64,000 nucleotides of DNA, from the NCBI GenBank assembly GCA_022818135.1, contig JAFMSR010000015.1:4691999-4755998 (forward strand), given 5' to 3'. The notes below the pieces were generated by a model, which did no database searches, had not been told where the DNA came from, and worked only from the letters and a program-made list of their open reading frames with translations. The DNA is from Saxidomus purpurata. Taxonomy: Eukaryota > Mollusca > Bivalvia > Venerida > Veneridae. A program made the translations under genes and the position numbers. Shown here piece after piece: positions 22,791 through 34,794 of the stretch (position 1 is the first letter of the stretch; every line of letters begins with the position of its first letter).

Positions 22791-23475
22791 AAACGAGGTA
22801 TCATATCATATTCACCGTAAGAAAAATACAGTCTTAAACCAATGGGTCAGCATTAAATTTTCCCCTGAATCATGCCATTGAACACATTAAATCAGAAATA
22901 TAGTTACGCAGATCATATTTTCTTTAAAGCAAGAGGTACATAAAACTACTGAAATATAGCATAAAAGCAGCATTTTGCTAGATTTAAATGCAAGCAGGGT
23001 TTATGTTGTTTTGTCTTCTCGTTTTCTCATTATGGTCGTTTCACGAAAATTTATTTTTGCAAACGTCAAATTTAACAAAAATAGACTGTAAGTTTGCATT
23101 GTCACGTGGTGGCATGTGAGGGCGTCCAGTTAAATTCAATTGTGGAGTTCAGTAATAAGGAACAAAGTTTCGTCGAAAAAAAAGTAAAAAAATATGAACT
23201 AATTAGCTTTTGAAGATTATAGCTTCACTTACACTATTTCTATGCGGGTTATCTATTAATGCTACAAAAACATTTCTGTCAAACACCCAATATTCAGAAA
23301 CAGTTTTTTATAAACACATAAGTTACATTCCTACAACAACATTCCTCCTGTCTGAGACTGTATCTCCTACGATATAACTTTTCATATGCATGTACATGTA
23401 ACTGGCGTACATTCTACATAACAGAAAAGAATGATCAAAAGTACATGTATATTCAGACATAAAAAAAAAGAAATT
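22791..23475. other. Intergenic 3' of the P450 gene
   Basis: AT-rich with no gene seen. It includes the P450 3' UTR side (left of 23476), where no clear AATAAA signal was fixed. Confidence 0.5.
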
Positions 23476-23822
23476 TTAAAATCTCTTTTCTACTATAACT
23501 TTGTAGGGTTTAACGACCAAGCCGTTGATTCCGCCAACCGGCTTGATGTCCGGACATTTTCCTGATACCATTTTCCATCTATAACGCTGCATCAGACTCG
23601 CAAATATCAAATGAAGCTCCGGTTTTGCCACAAATTCGCCTAGACACACTCTCTTTCCCGCCGAAAATGGCAGCCAGCTTTTCGGTTTCTGTCCCAGCTT
23701 TCCGTTTTCATCAAGATATCTCTCTGGTTTGAAACGGTCGACTTCCTCCCAAGCATCCGGATCATGATGCAGGGCCCAGTGGTTTATTGTGACTATGGTC
23801 CCTTTAGGGATTGTGTATCCAC
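23476..23822 (-). CDS. P450 last exon (heme-binding loop)
   Basis: 115 codons to TAA (23476-23478). Contains YTIPKGT, HHDPDAWEE, FKPERYL and FSAGKRVCLGE, whose Cys is the axial haem ligand, then a normal C-terminus. Acceptor AG at 23823-23824; begins with two bases completing a Gly codon. Confidence 0.95.
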
Positions 23823-25789
23823 CTTCAAATACATATTTAACCTCATTTGAATATTATACATGCTCCTTGTGTTTAAACATTACATACTAAACTGTACTAC
23901 ATGTATACCCAATTGGTGGAAGAAAATTCAACACCCTCCGTAGCATTGTTTTGGGCAGATCTTAACATCGAACACTTGGGCAACTTAGACATATTTTAAT
24001 ATGGAACCCTCGGGCAGAACTCAACATCGGACCCTTAGGCAGAACTTAATACCGTTTAATTGGGTAGAACAAAAATGCCATACACTTGGGCAGAATTTAA
24101 TGTTGCACACTCGGGCAGAACTAAACACCGTATACTTGGGCAGTACTTAATACGGCACAGTCAGGCTAAACTAAATGCGGTATACTTGGGCAGCACTAAA
24201 TACGGCACAGTCAGGCTAAACTAAATGCGGTATACCTGGTCAGCACTTAATATGGCACACTTGGGCAGAACTAAACATCGTACACATGGGCAGAACTTAA
24301 CTCGAGACTATTGGGCACAATACATTGATGAAATATACTTAAATATATCTAGCCTTCTACAGCAAAATGTAAATTTATGATACTAATATGATATATATAT
24401 TGGTACATCCCTAATACTGACACTTTGCGACCCTATGTACTTTCATTTCAAAACGTATTTGAAATATTCTTTTCAGAAAAAGCAATAACTTAGTACGTAT
24501 GAACCCTTAAGGCGCTTATTTATAAACTGAAATAGGGTCGAAATGAAAATCTTCACACCGGGCGCCATATAGGGCCGCAAGAAGGGCGCACATTTTTGTA
24601 AAGTTGTAAACGGCCGTTAAATAAGAATGTCTTATTTACAGGTTATACTTACCAACTGCAGTGTCACAAATCGTTGTATGTTGAACACCTAGTGGTGCAA
24701 CTGTCACCAGACGCATGCTTTCATGTAACACAGCTTCTGTGTAACCAAGATTAGACCGGTCACTGACCCCGGGCAGTCTATCTCTGCCTGTAATGGAATC
24801 AGTAATTAAATAAATAAATAAATAAATAAATACATCAATCAATTAATCTATCCATTAATCCATCAATCAATCAATCAGTCAATCAATCAATCGATAGGAT
24901 TTTTCATTTTTTGGACCAATCAAATGGTATGTATTGAGTGAAAAAGCAGTGAATGAAATAAATTATTTTGATCGGAGTTTAGTATTCTATTTGTTCTTTG
25001 GAAGACATAACGTCTACTGAAAATACTGGTTATGGTCCTTTAATTCGGATTACCTTCATTTCGGACACAGTTTTAAAACGCTTGAATGTACTATTGCTGT
25101 GAATCGTCGGTTATCAATCTTACAGACGTTTGATTTCAACAAATCTAACAACAACAGCTCAACAAAAACGTGAATAATTACGTTAGAAAAATAGAGGAAC
25201 TATCTGTTAACTAAAACATGCATGTTTCATCTCTTTTGTTCGTTTATCAACATCAACATCACATTATTGGGTTTTAAAAGCAATTGAACTCGGAATGTAA
25301 ATTCATTTTGAGTCGGCAAATTACAGAATACTTGCTGTTTTACCTTTTTAGTTTAGAATAAAACCACTTCGGATAAAGAAGAGAAAACAAGTAAATAACT
25401 CTGTCCGAATTTAGGGTATTCTGTATTGTAAAAATAACATCCCCTGGTGACCTTATTGTCGGGCCTCATTTGCGAGCTAAATCTATTTTTTCAAGTTACC
25501 AAAAATCTCTTTAGTGGAATAAGGAACCGTAGTAGGTTGCAGTGAAAATTCATAAAGATCTAGTGACTTACATGGTGGGGGTAAGAGTGAGGTTGGGTGC
25601 GCACCATAAACCGGTTTAAGCTCCCCAGTGGTGTTTTTGCCACTGACCGTTCCAAGGCGGTGCCCCACTGTGTTCCTTTAATTGTTCGTTTTGTCCTCGT
25701 GTGTTTGCTTTGTATGCTAGTGTGTGTTGGTAGTGTATATGTGTGTTTGTACATGATTGTGTGTGTGTGTCGTGTGTGTGTGTGCGTGC

Positions 25790-25830
<41 letters not shown>

Positions 25831-28800
25831 GGTGGTGTGCACTTCTGGGTGCTGTGGGGCTCGTTTTGGGGAGGCTGCGTTTTTGGTACGTGGTATTCCC
25901 TGTTTGATATTATTTTTGTTTTTAGTCTAGTTAATAAGTTTAAGCAAAATATGTGCTAAAAGTTCCGGAAACTAGGACCGTAACCAGTACAGAAACAGTT
26001 GGAACTTGAGTTGTTTTTCAAAATGGTTTCATAAGGCCTGTTTTAATTAAGAAAGAGCAATTATCATCTCTACTTGATATTTTGAAGAGACGAGTGCTGT
26101 TTATTCAAAGCACGTTTGTATAGTAAATATGATTTATTTTTACTACTCATACTTCCAGAATTTTAAAGCACACAAGGTGGTGTATGCATTTATCGGCCGT
26201 TTTCGACTTGCATTTTCGTGCATTTCACACTGATGTGATCGTTGGTTGAACACGTACAGATTTCTCTCAACTAGGGCTATCACGTTGAGAATTGGCGCTG
26301 GCACGACCGTGATACGCGATGATAACATTTTACTTTGGAAATAGATTTAACTTCTGAGTGATATACCGGTTAGTAAATCACTGTGTGGAATTTAGATGTG
26401 TAGTAATATAATCGCGTATGCGGAACAGTGATATATTAAGCGGTTTATTACTTAAAAGTCAGGTTAACTTAAAGAATAAAAGGGGTACTATTTACTGCTC
26501 TAACAAGAACTCGCTGCGTTGAACTCCTGTTCTGTTTTACTCCTCCGTTTAAACACTATAATTCGTATTATTTTGTTGTTACTGTTATTACATACGATAC
26601 AGGTAAATTTTAAGTACAATTTGTTTAAGTCACGTGACTTCATTTATAATATTAAATGCCAATTCAAGTGTACTCGTAAATGTTGTGTGAAAATTACGCA
26701 GGAGGGAATTTCAGCAGCCAAAATAGAGTGATATAGCGGCTTTGTAAGGCATATCACACTCAAATCCTTCTTTGCGTATATAGGAACATTTTAAATAGTA
26801 TTACAATAACTGGTGTATCACTCAAAGGTAAAATTAATTTCCATTTTAACACTTTAGTTTAACCAAAAAGAATTTGAAGGGCCATGAAATTGCTGCTTTG
26901 AACTCGTAGCATTCCGTGTTTCTATTTCGTTCTTGTTTAATTCCTATTCTTTACTTTCAAATACATTTCCATAGACTACATTATAAGGCTTTCTGCCGGT
27001 GCGACTACCCAAAATCTCACCGACTGCTGAAATGCACTTTATTTTGTAGAATCAGCCTAGTCCCCCATAAAAATAACAAAATTTATACATCTGATCCAAT
27101 ACTATATGCCAGTAATTTGGAGCTGAATGACACCACCCCCATTTTCGTGGCAGTTTTAGTGGTCACCGACCAAATATGTCAGTATTTTCAAATACCAAAT
27201 ATTTTGATTATAATCTATATCCAGATTTTTCTCGTCGTATTTCATTTGTGATCTATCATCCAGCGATTATTTCAAAAGAATTTTTCCCGTATGCATCCAC
27301 TTAGTTTCAGCCAATCAGCAATCAAACACATAGTGTAGGTCCGCATGTTCCCTAGACAAAATAGCCTGCTTCCGGTTTTCACCGATTTAGGCTTCTCATA
27401 CCTAAATGTTATATGTACATTTAACAATGCAATATTTAATTTTTGCGCTAACAAGAAAAAAAACTTGCCTACGACTCTGTCAATCTCGTCCTGTACTTTC
27501 TCTTGTATATCTGGAAATGCGACCATGTGAAGTATTGCATTTTTCAACGTATACCGTGACGTATCTATTCCAGCTGTAATAAAAACGCTTGTTAAATTTA
27601 AAGCCTCTACCAGAAGGTTTGAATCCTATAAATACGGACTCTACTGTTTTCTATATGAAATCGCTTTTATACAGCTTCTTTCTGTCATGATTTTCAGTCT
27701 TTCGCGTCTTGCACGGCTATCCTTATTTTAAAGATCTATCTTTATACAAACAAAAAATAGCGAAAAAACAGCATGTTAACCATAATGCAAGAAAGTCCTG
27801 GTCAAGTGACTGGAACATGTTCTGTAAACAACATATTCCGTCAATACCTCAAGTCACTTTCGTTTCAGCTGACACTCCAGATTTGGTCACAGAAACCTAT
27901 AATATGGATTAAAATAACGTGAAGTGGGTCCTTTTAACGACTGAACATCAAATAAAAGACAATCTGCCATGAAAGTGGCTCTTAAACACGGAGGAAATGG
28001 CACTATATCTTAATATGGACTACGTTTATTGGACCGCGGAGGAACACCGCCTACTTGTAGGTTTCATACCTGTAAGGAAACAAGCGTTTATCAATTTCAA
28101 ATCAAGCGTCTATTCGCATCAATCTCCTTACGGTGATTTGATTGGGTGAGATACCACGTGGTAATGGATCATGTCACTTGAAGGCAATTACGTTAAAATC
28201 AGTATATTCTATTTATTTTTTTTTTTTTTTTTTTGTATTTTACCTCTTGACAGTTAAATATTTTATAGAATTAACATAAGTGCAAAAGTAGCACAAAACG
28301 TTAAAATTTAGATTTTTGTTAAAATCTTGTTTAAAACGGTAGTACTGTATACTGTAAAGGGAAGTAACCGTTGTGAGGAGTTTGTCACATACGTCTATTC
28401 CGTTAGATAAAGCAGGAGTTGTCTGAGAGATAGGCATTTCAATTTAAATGTACATTGTATTGTAATATTGTGAAAGAGTTCTTCAAAAGTTCATAATAAT
28501 TAGTTGTGGGTTGGGGATGTAAGTAATAAGAAAGTGTGACGACCGGACACACTGACTTCAGAGCGGATCCTTTCCGAATCCTTAAGCCCTTGGTATGAAT
28601 CACGGACGTGTATATAGGCCCGTAGTATCATCGACGTATAATCAAAAGTACCAAATAGTTAATTTTAAACTCAGTTAAAGTACGCCATGTATATCTAGCG
28701 ACGCATCGAACTTTCTGTTTAGAATAGGTTGTGTCGGTCTTATAGCAGATATTTTAAAAAATAACTTAAATAACTAGTAAAATAGCATACTTTATCACAC

Positions 28801-31800
28801 GACACATATAAGTTAAATGGCAAATACTTAATAAATCCACATTTCCGAAAAAGTAGAATGTTTATGAATTAAACTAAACTTCATGCTTCGGTTGTCATTC
28901 TTAGTTGCCATGGAAACTACGAGAATCTATAAATATTCGTTTCTCACCAAAGAAAATATCAGCAAGGGTTTGCACAAAATGGTCTTCCGTTAGAGACTTC
29001 AATATCTCTTCGCCTTCTTCTTCTTCCGCTTCCATCCTGGCTAGGATAAGTGTGTCCGTGAAATGGCCGATGTTGTCTGCAAAACATAATATATCGTCTG
29101 CTAAATACTGTTTATCAGATAGGGAGTAATAGTCTTTATACTTTTAACTGGGCCATGAACTTAATGATTGTTAACCTCCGTGTAGAATCCAACAGTCTTC
29201 CCAAATGTTTTAAACGTACCAATTATGGATCGTTATCCGAGGCTAGTGGAAATAGTATAAGTTTGTTATTGTTATAGATTTTTTAAAGTCCCAGTGGCAC
29301 TTTAGATACTTATAAATAGATAATAAGTTCACGGATTAAATGGATGTTAGTAGTGTTTTGGGTTGCACAAACGCCAGTAACGTCATTGGATATACCACTG
29401 CCAGGAACACACGTAGTAGCTAAAGTTGTCTTCACCGCTAGACATGTGGAACATAGGTCAAATTTTGACTTATACTGACTGGAGATTGCAGTAAGGTAAA
29501 TTTCTCCTATTTTGGCTCAAATTTTGACTTTAACCATGGGAGAGATACTGGGGTCCGCTACATACTCTAAACAGTGAGCTGTAGCCTTGACCTTCTAAAT
29601 ACAATAAAAGAAAGTATATAAATAGTAAGTTCATGGGCAGAATAATGATAGAACAGTGTTCTATATAGCATCTACATGTACAACAATGCTGAAAAAAACC
29701 TTTCTTCTATACTTATTGTAACAGTTGCTTTTCATTAAAAAGCGTTGTCATACATGGTTTCTTAATTTAAATTTTGTTACCGAATTTCATTGAGCAAAAA
29801 TACTGTGCTATATGTCAAGTAGAGCTAAAAATGTTTTCTTTTGAAAATCGGCATGTCATCTTCTAGATTTGCAGGAATTTGATAGAAGACCAGAGGACAT
29901 TTGAGCTACGGACGTATGTCTTACACTATGGAACCCTGTGCTCATTGAATTTAAAATCCTTAAATTCATGAGGAAGTTACAGCCCGGACAAGCTCATCCA
30001 CAAGGACGGACGGTCTCATGTGTCTATTTTGAAACCTTTTATCTCTCTGTTTGAACTTGACCTTTGCGCTACTGAGATTAGTTTTGCCTGCAATAAGCCA
30101 CCCATAGTGGTGAACAATGGAGCCAAGTGAATTTAAAATCATTCAATGCAAGAGAGAGTTGCAGCCCGGATTAGCTCATACGGAAGGACGGACGGACGCA
30201 TGCACGCACATACACTGGACCACTTAAGTGGCAACTTTATCATGCCACCGTCATCGGTCTCGTAAAAAAATGCGTGTTTCCGTTGTTTATTTTTATTTAC
30301 ACATTTTCTACACATAACTGGTATTATTGTTTAAGGACAAACAATTATTTCTGCAAGGCAAGATGTAACTTCGTACCAGAAAACAATACCTTTGTCAAAC
30401 GTTCTTTGGGCCTCCTTAAACTTTTTCGTGATAAAACCGTCAAATATGTCTGTCATTAACGCTTCAACGGCTTTAAAACCTTCTGACTTGTAAACATATC
30501 TTAGTCCTGGTATAAAATCTTCCCATGTTCCCAATCCAAACTTCTCTATTACCTCGTCCTCTCTGTCCAAAATATACTGCACTTCATTGTCTTTGAAGTT
30601 ATACCTAGAAAACAAAATGTATTGTTACGCCGTTTAAAAAGCGGCTTCATTATTCAACGCCATATGTAGGCATGTTGAAAGGAAGACCTTCGACACTGTA
30701 TCTATGACCTTAACCTTGAGTCGACTCTGTTTGGACTTCATTGAATCAAAGTTTCAGTAGTCGTTTTTTTAACTTCATTTCCTTAAGAAAATATAGTTTA
30801 CTTTTCTTCCGTTACAAAAAGTTATAAGTTAATTTTATTTCCGTTACAAAGAATTATACGTTTACTTCATTTCCGTTGAAAAGAATTATAGCTTAACTTA
30901 CTTTCCTCCAAAACAAAGCCCCGTGAGTATATTGGAAACTACGAAGTTGATGTATTCTGTAGGATCGAAATCGTCCGATACTTTATCTATCTCCACGAAG
31001 GCTGTTTCTATTGCATCATGAACTCGATTTTGTAAGCTATCTCCTTGCATGTAATGACTATTTGAGAGAAAAAACAATATAATTACAATACTGCTATCTC
31101 TACAGTCTCATGAAAATATGCGGGTTAACTCTGTAATCTACATATTGATACAATCCCGTTAACTTGTAGAATATAATCATGCAAACTCGGAAATATCTGG
31201 AATATAATAGTGCTTACTCGGTAATCTACGGAATACAATCGTGCAAACTCGGTAATATCCCGAAAAATAATCGTGCTCACTCGGTAATCTACGGAATCAG
31301 CTAAAGATGCACGCACGTTTGGTTCAAAAGGTGTTATAATCATTCGTGTGAATATGCCCAGGGGAAGCTGTGTTTGCTCGCATGCAAACAATATGTCATG
31401 TCTGTCTTGCCCGTTTAACAACATCACACAGTATTTAATTTCTGGTAAATAAAATATAAGATCACTACCAAATGCTAAATAGATAATTTCGAATTAGATT
31501 GAAAATAGTCCAGCATTATAAGGGCATTGCTACAGAAAAAAAAAAAAAAAAAAAAAAGTAACACTGATTTTCGAAGAGAATGTTAGACGTCAGACCCATT
31601 CAAATTTCTTTTTCGCGAGTCCTGATAAGGTAGAATATTCATAAACGGTCATCGTAGATAAGGTAGTAAACAGAAATTGTCTTTAAGTTATCAACACGGG
31701 TATGTGCTACATACTTGGTGAGATTTTACCGAAGTTTGCCGAAGATCGACGAGAAGACACGTTGCAGTTATAACAGCAAAACAATATGTAAAACTGAATC

Positions 31801-34794
31801 TTTTGAAAATTTTACCGTTAGAATTTACATGCCAAAGTATATGAAATTGCGACACATCAGATTCGTTGCAACACTTTTTTAAAGCTTCCTTTATTTCAGA
31901 GCCAAACACCTTTCAGAAAATCCCCTTTTACTCGATATACTGACCGTAAAGCCTTCGAAGCAATTTTCCTATGCAATTTCCAGGTTGGTCCATAAGTACT
32001 GAAGGCGATATCCTTTCCTCCATAGGTAAATGTGTCAACTGAAAGACGAACAGATAGTTCTCAATTCAAACTTACCCAAAAGGACATGATGGCCCTATAT
32101 CGCTCATAACTAATGACGGAACCGAGCGTATGCAGTTGAAACATAGAGCAACTCCACATTAGACATTGAACACAGTGGTCTAAATGGTTGAATTTCTCTA
32201 TAGTAAAAACTACTTTGTTTCGACGTAAGCTGAATAAGCTGGGCGTTGACCTACTTTTTCAATCAATTAAATGTTACAAATGGAAGCGCAGTGAATGGAA
32301 TTTGTATACGACCCTCTTAGTCTTCATTGATTATTGATGTAGCTGCAAATCTACAAAGATAGACTGCATATTCAACCGCCTCCATTGATAACTTTCTCAG
32401 GAATGTATATACTAAAATGTACCTTGGCTCAACACCATTCCTTTTTTCAGAAAGATATTTCTTGTTTTTATTCAACGCCATCGGCCAACGTCACGTTTTT
32501 ATCAACTGACACCGCCCCAATACCTCACGCCGGTCCTACCCACCAACAATAACAAAACTTATAATAACCTTTAAGGCCATGTATCTTTCCTGTTAAACGC
32601 CATAATGCAACAAATATAAACATAATGCATGTAATAGTCACATTACCGTGACCTTTGACCGACAAAAATATGATAATTGTACGAGCCAATTTGTTTACTT
32701 AAAATTTTAAGCCTTATATCAAATATATAAGATGAAAGTTTCTACTTTAGCTAAGCGTTTTCACGACGAAGGTGACTTACATATGGCAGTTACTTCAATG
32801 TTGTGTATTTCTCTTTTGTATTGCTATTTTGACTGTATATGTAAAGATTATTATAGATTAAATAACACAATTCTGCTATCTGTATTTTTTAACATATAAA
32901 GTGTTAATAAGGCTTTAATGTAGTGACGTAGCCTACACTACGAGTGTAGTGAAAGCTGTCATACCTTCAGTTGGCAACAAATCTGTCGACACATTTTTAT
33001 GCCCCCGAAGGGTGGCATATTAAAATCGCACCGTCTGTCCGTCTGTACGTCTGACCGTCTGTCCGTCTGTCCGTCCGTCCGTCCGTGCGTCCCCACTTAC
33101 AAATTCGTGTCCGGACTGTAACTTTGTCATGCATTGAAGGATTTTAAAATAACTTGGCACACATGTCTAGCACATCAAGACGACGTGTCGCGTGCAAGAC
33201 CCACATCCCTACCTCAAAGGTGAAGGTCACACTTGGAGTATGAAGGTTATGGAATCCTCTATATATGCACACATTCGTGTCCGGACTGTAACTTTGTCAT
33301 GCATTGAAGGATTTTAAAATAACTTGGCACACATGTCTAGCCCATCAAGACGACGTGTCGCGTGCAAGACCCACGTCCCTAGCTCAAAGGTCAAGGTCAT
33401 ACTTAGAGTTTGAAGGTAATGGAATCCTCTATATATGCATATATGCACACATTTGTGTCCGGACTGTAACTTTGTCATGCCTTGAAGGATTTTAAAATAA
33501 TTTGGCACAAATGTCTAGCACATCAAGACGACGTGTCGCGTGCAAGACCCACATCCCTACCACAAAGGTCAAGGTCACACTTAGAGTTTATAGGTAATGG
33601 AATCCTGTATATATGCATACATTTGTGTCCGGACTATAACTTTATTATGCTTTGAAGGATTTTAAAATAACTTGGCACAAATGTCTAGCACATCAAGCGG
33701 ATGTGTCGCGTGCAAGACCCAAGTCCCTACCTCAAAGGTCAAGGTCACACTTAGTGTTTAAAGTAATGGAATACTGTATGCATGATTACTCTGTCATGCA
33801 TGGAAGGATTTTAAAATTACATAGCACATTTATTGAGCACATGGAGAGGACACAGACTGTGAGGCACCTCTTTCGGGGGCATTCGTCACTTGTGAGGGAC
33901 AGCTCTTGTTTAAAATGAGGGGAGCAAACGTGTTTCACACGACAATAAACTTAAACACAATTGGCAGTAAATAATAATGCCTTAAAGACTAGCGCAGATC
34001 ATGATCAGCCTGTACATCCCTCAAGTCTGATCATAATCTGCACTGTTCTATATCATCAGTTATTAACTTTCAATGAACACCCCTTTCAGCAACTGATGGT
34101 CCCTTCCACAATGAAAGATGGACAAGTCCATTTTGGAAGTAAAATAGCCGAATGACAAAACTTACTTGAAGGTGTTTTCATACGGCCTGCAAAGTCTGTA
34201 GTTTTTTCACTAAAACTTCATGGGCACTGTCTATTGTGTTAACGAACACCATTAGTAAAGGACCTGAAATATGTTCAGACAATTGTCCATTGTTAGTACC
34301 AAATTCGTGTATATACTTATAAACATTTACTGTTTGCAGGACTAAAGTTTTTGCTTTTACAAAGAAAATAATTATTAAGATTAAAAGATGAAATTTTAAA
34401 GGAATAGATGATATGCCTTCTTTCCGAGTACTATAATGATGCGAGTGGCCTGGCTCCCTGGTTAAGGTTACTGAAGGTTACTGAACCTATAACTGAGCGT
34501 CAATGTTTCGTGCCCCGCTGTCGCTATGACCCTGTACTTAATACTGGACCTTCTCAGGAACAAATGGTTAGATAAACAAGCCGCCGAAAGACTGTTGAAA
34601 CACCCAAGAAAAATAGCCCAACTGTAAAAAAACTGAAATGCTGTTGTCAGTTCCACTGTTAATAGCTGACATCCTGTAGAAACGGGCATAAACACACAAG
34701 AAATAGTTCCACTTTCCTACATCAATCGTGATCACAGGACCATATTTCTTTGACCACTCGTATGCTTGTTCGTGAATACATGCTTGGTCAAGTT
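23476..34794 (-). CDS. Cytochrome P450, clan-2-like, multi-exon (N-terminal exon not found)
   Basis: Nine minus-strand exons in order: 34794-about 34709, 34263-34166, 32038-31945, 31057-30902, 30604-30390, 29076-28948, 27573-27469, 24787-24653, 23822-23476. Reading phases agree at every junction from 34263 onward if one base lost in an A-run of the 34166 exon is allowed for. Visible landmarks: EWSKKYGP, DFAGRMKTPS, helix-C WKLHR, LCFGGKYN, I-helix AGIDTS, K-helix ESMR, FKPERYL and heme loop FSAGKRVCLGE. This is a microsomal-type haem monooxygenase that needs NADPH-P450 reductase; the pattern best fits the CYP1/2/17-like group. The membrane-anchor and proline-rich exon was not located upstream of 34794, where repeats begin. 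The frameshift and an unclear first donor mean it could be a recent pseudogene or contain an assembly error. Substrate is unknown. Confidence 0.85.
23950..24310. repeat. About 30-bp degenerate minisatellite in P450 intron
   Basis: At least ten units of the type TTGGGCAGAACTTAACATCG with variants (TCGGGCAGAAC, CAGGCTAAAC). Not coding. Confidence 0.9.
24653..24787 (-). CDS. P450 exon with K-helix ExxR
   Basis: 135 bases. Reads GRDRLPGVSDRSNLGYTEAV then LHESMRL; the Glu and Arg of ESMR form the conserved ExxR salt bridge. Donor GTAAGT, acceptor CAG. Just upstream of its acceptor lies an AAAT/CAAT microsatellite. Confidence 0.93.
24805..24895. repeat. AAAT/CAAT microsatellite
   Basis: TAAATAAATAAATAAATAAA followed by CAATCAATCAATCAGTCAAT-type repeats, adjoining the splice acceptor of the ExxR exon. 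Confidence 0.95.
25755..25830. repeat. (GT)n microsatellite
   Basis: Long GT run with GCGT interruptions, flanked by GT-rich imperfect repeats from 25690. The plus-strand Val/Cys-rich frame across it is an artefact. Confidence 0.95.
27469..27573 (-). CDS. P450 exon with I-helix oxygen-binding motif
   Basis: 105 bases. Begins by completing Ala of AGIDTS (I-helix) and continues YTLKNAILHMVAFPD and EKVQDEIDRVV. Its donor reads TAG|GCAAGT: only a GC donor gives the phase needed to join RDRLPG of the next exon. Confidence 0.93.
28948..29076 (-). CDS. P450 exon upstream of I-helix
   Basis: 129 bases: NIGHFTDTLILARMEAEEEE then LTEDHFVQTLADIFF. Acid-rich F-G to H region; donor GTGAGA, acceptor TTTTGCAG. 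Phase 1 joins to AGIDTS. Confidence 0.92.
29930..30235. repeat. Dispersed repeat fragment with two diverged units
   Basis: GTTACAGCCCGGACAAGCTC near 29967 recurs as GTTGCAGCCCGGATTAGCTC near 30158, each followed by a GGACGGACG stretch. Lies in a P450 intron. Resembles the tails of the other array elements in this window. Confidence 0.65.
30390..30604 (-). CDS. P450 exon (E-F region)
   Basis: 215 bases: starts completing the Lys of FGGKYN and runs FKDNEVQYILDREDEVIEKF, TWEDFIPGLRYVY and MTDIFDGFITKKFKEAQ. Donor GTATTG, acceptor TTTTCTAG. Confidence 0.93.
30902..31057 (-). CDS. P450 exon (helix D-E)
   Basis: 156 bases: HYMQGDSLQNRVHDAIE then FDPTEYINFVVSNILTGLCF. The LCFGG end is a familiar P450 signature. 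Donor GTAAGT. Confidence 0.93.
31945..32038 (-). CDS. P450 exon with helix-C WxxxR
   Basis: 94 bases: DTFTYGGKDIAFSTYGPTWK then LHRKIASKAL. Trp and Arg of WKLHR contact haem propionates in the family. Donor GTCAGT, acceptor TTTCAG. To its right, at about 32080-32110, is an isolated head of the CCCTATATCGC element family. Confidence 0.93.
32999..33882. mobile_element. Element with 170-bp tandem core and 11-bp TIR
   Basis: Ends ATGCCCCCGAA and TTCGGGGGCAT. After a GTCCGTCTGTCCGTCC tract come four to five units, each containing GTGTCCGGACTGTAACTTTG and CAAGACGACGTGTCGCGTGC; unit starts at 33107, 33277, 33455 and 33625 give periods of 170, 178 and 170. No protein. Lies in a P450 intron. Confidence 0.85.
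34166..34263 (-). CDS. P450 exon with one-base frameshift
   Basis: 98 bases: PLLMVFVNTIDSAHEVLVKK, then one base short in a run of A, then DFAGRMKTPS in another frame. A 99-base exon would restore phase at both ends, which supports a single-base loss. Donor GTAAGT, acceptor TTTCAG. Confidence 0.85.
34445..34690 (+). mobile_element. SINE family 1 fragment, plus strand
   Basis: The stretch AATACTGGACCTTCTCAGGA then GGTTAGATAAACAAGCCGCC matches the 3' body of the SINE at 39283-39490 (AGTATTGGTTCTTCACAGGA..GGTTAGGTAAACTGCCCGCC). The tRNA-like head is not clear. It abuts the first recognised P450 exon. Confidence 0.55.
34709..34794 (-). CDS. P450 N-proximal exon (partial, donor unresolved)
   Basis: Acceptor TTTCTAG, then LDQACIHEQAYEWSKKYGPV and TIDVGKW. 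EWSKKYGPV is a typical P450 segment and homology would pass directly into GPLLMVFVNT of the next exon, but no GT donor exists at that point; AAC follows. The donor may be mutated or disturbed by the adjoining SINE. Confidence 0.8.

Larger units (their letters stand above)
24788..27468. other. P450 intron with microsatellites
   Basis: 2.7 kb intron. Holds AAAT and CAAT microsatellites (about 24805-24895) and a long GT tract (about 25755-25830) preceded by a GTGGTGTTTTTGCCACTGAC-containing stretch that looks like a dispersed repeat. Its donor (27467-27468, minus) is GC rather than GT. Confidence 0.8.

Noticed and set aside
31125..31427. 100-codon minus-strand frame between P450 exons, considered as an extra exon
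   Set aside because: The flanking exons already join in phase (KALR-HYMQGD) and the frame has no P450 motif; its left half is a local repeat containing TACGGAAT and ATAATCGTGC.
33000..33900. CRISPR-like array of regular repeats
   Set aside because: Units of 170 bp are contiguous tandem repeats with no spacers, in a eukaryotic genome.
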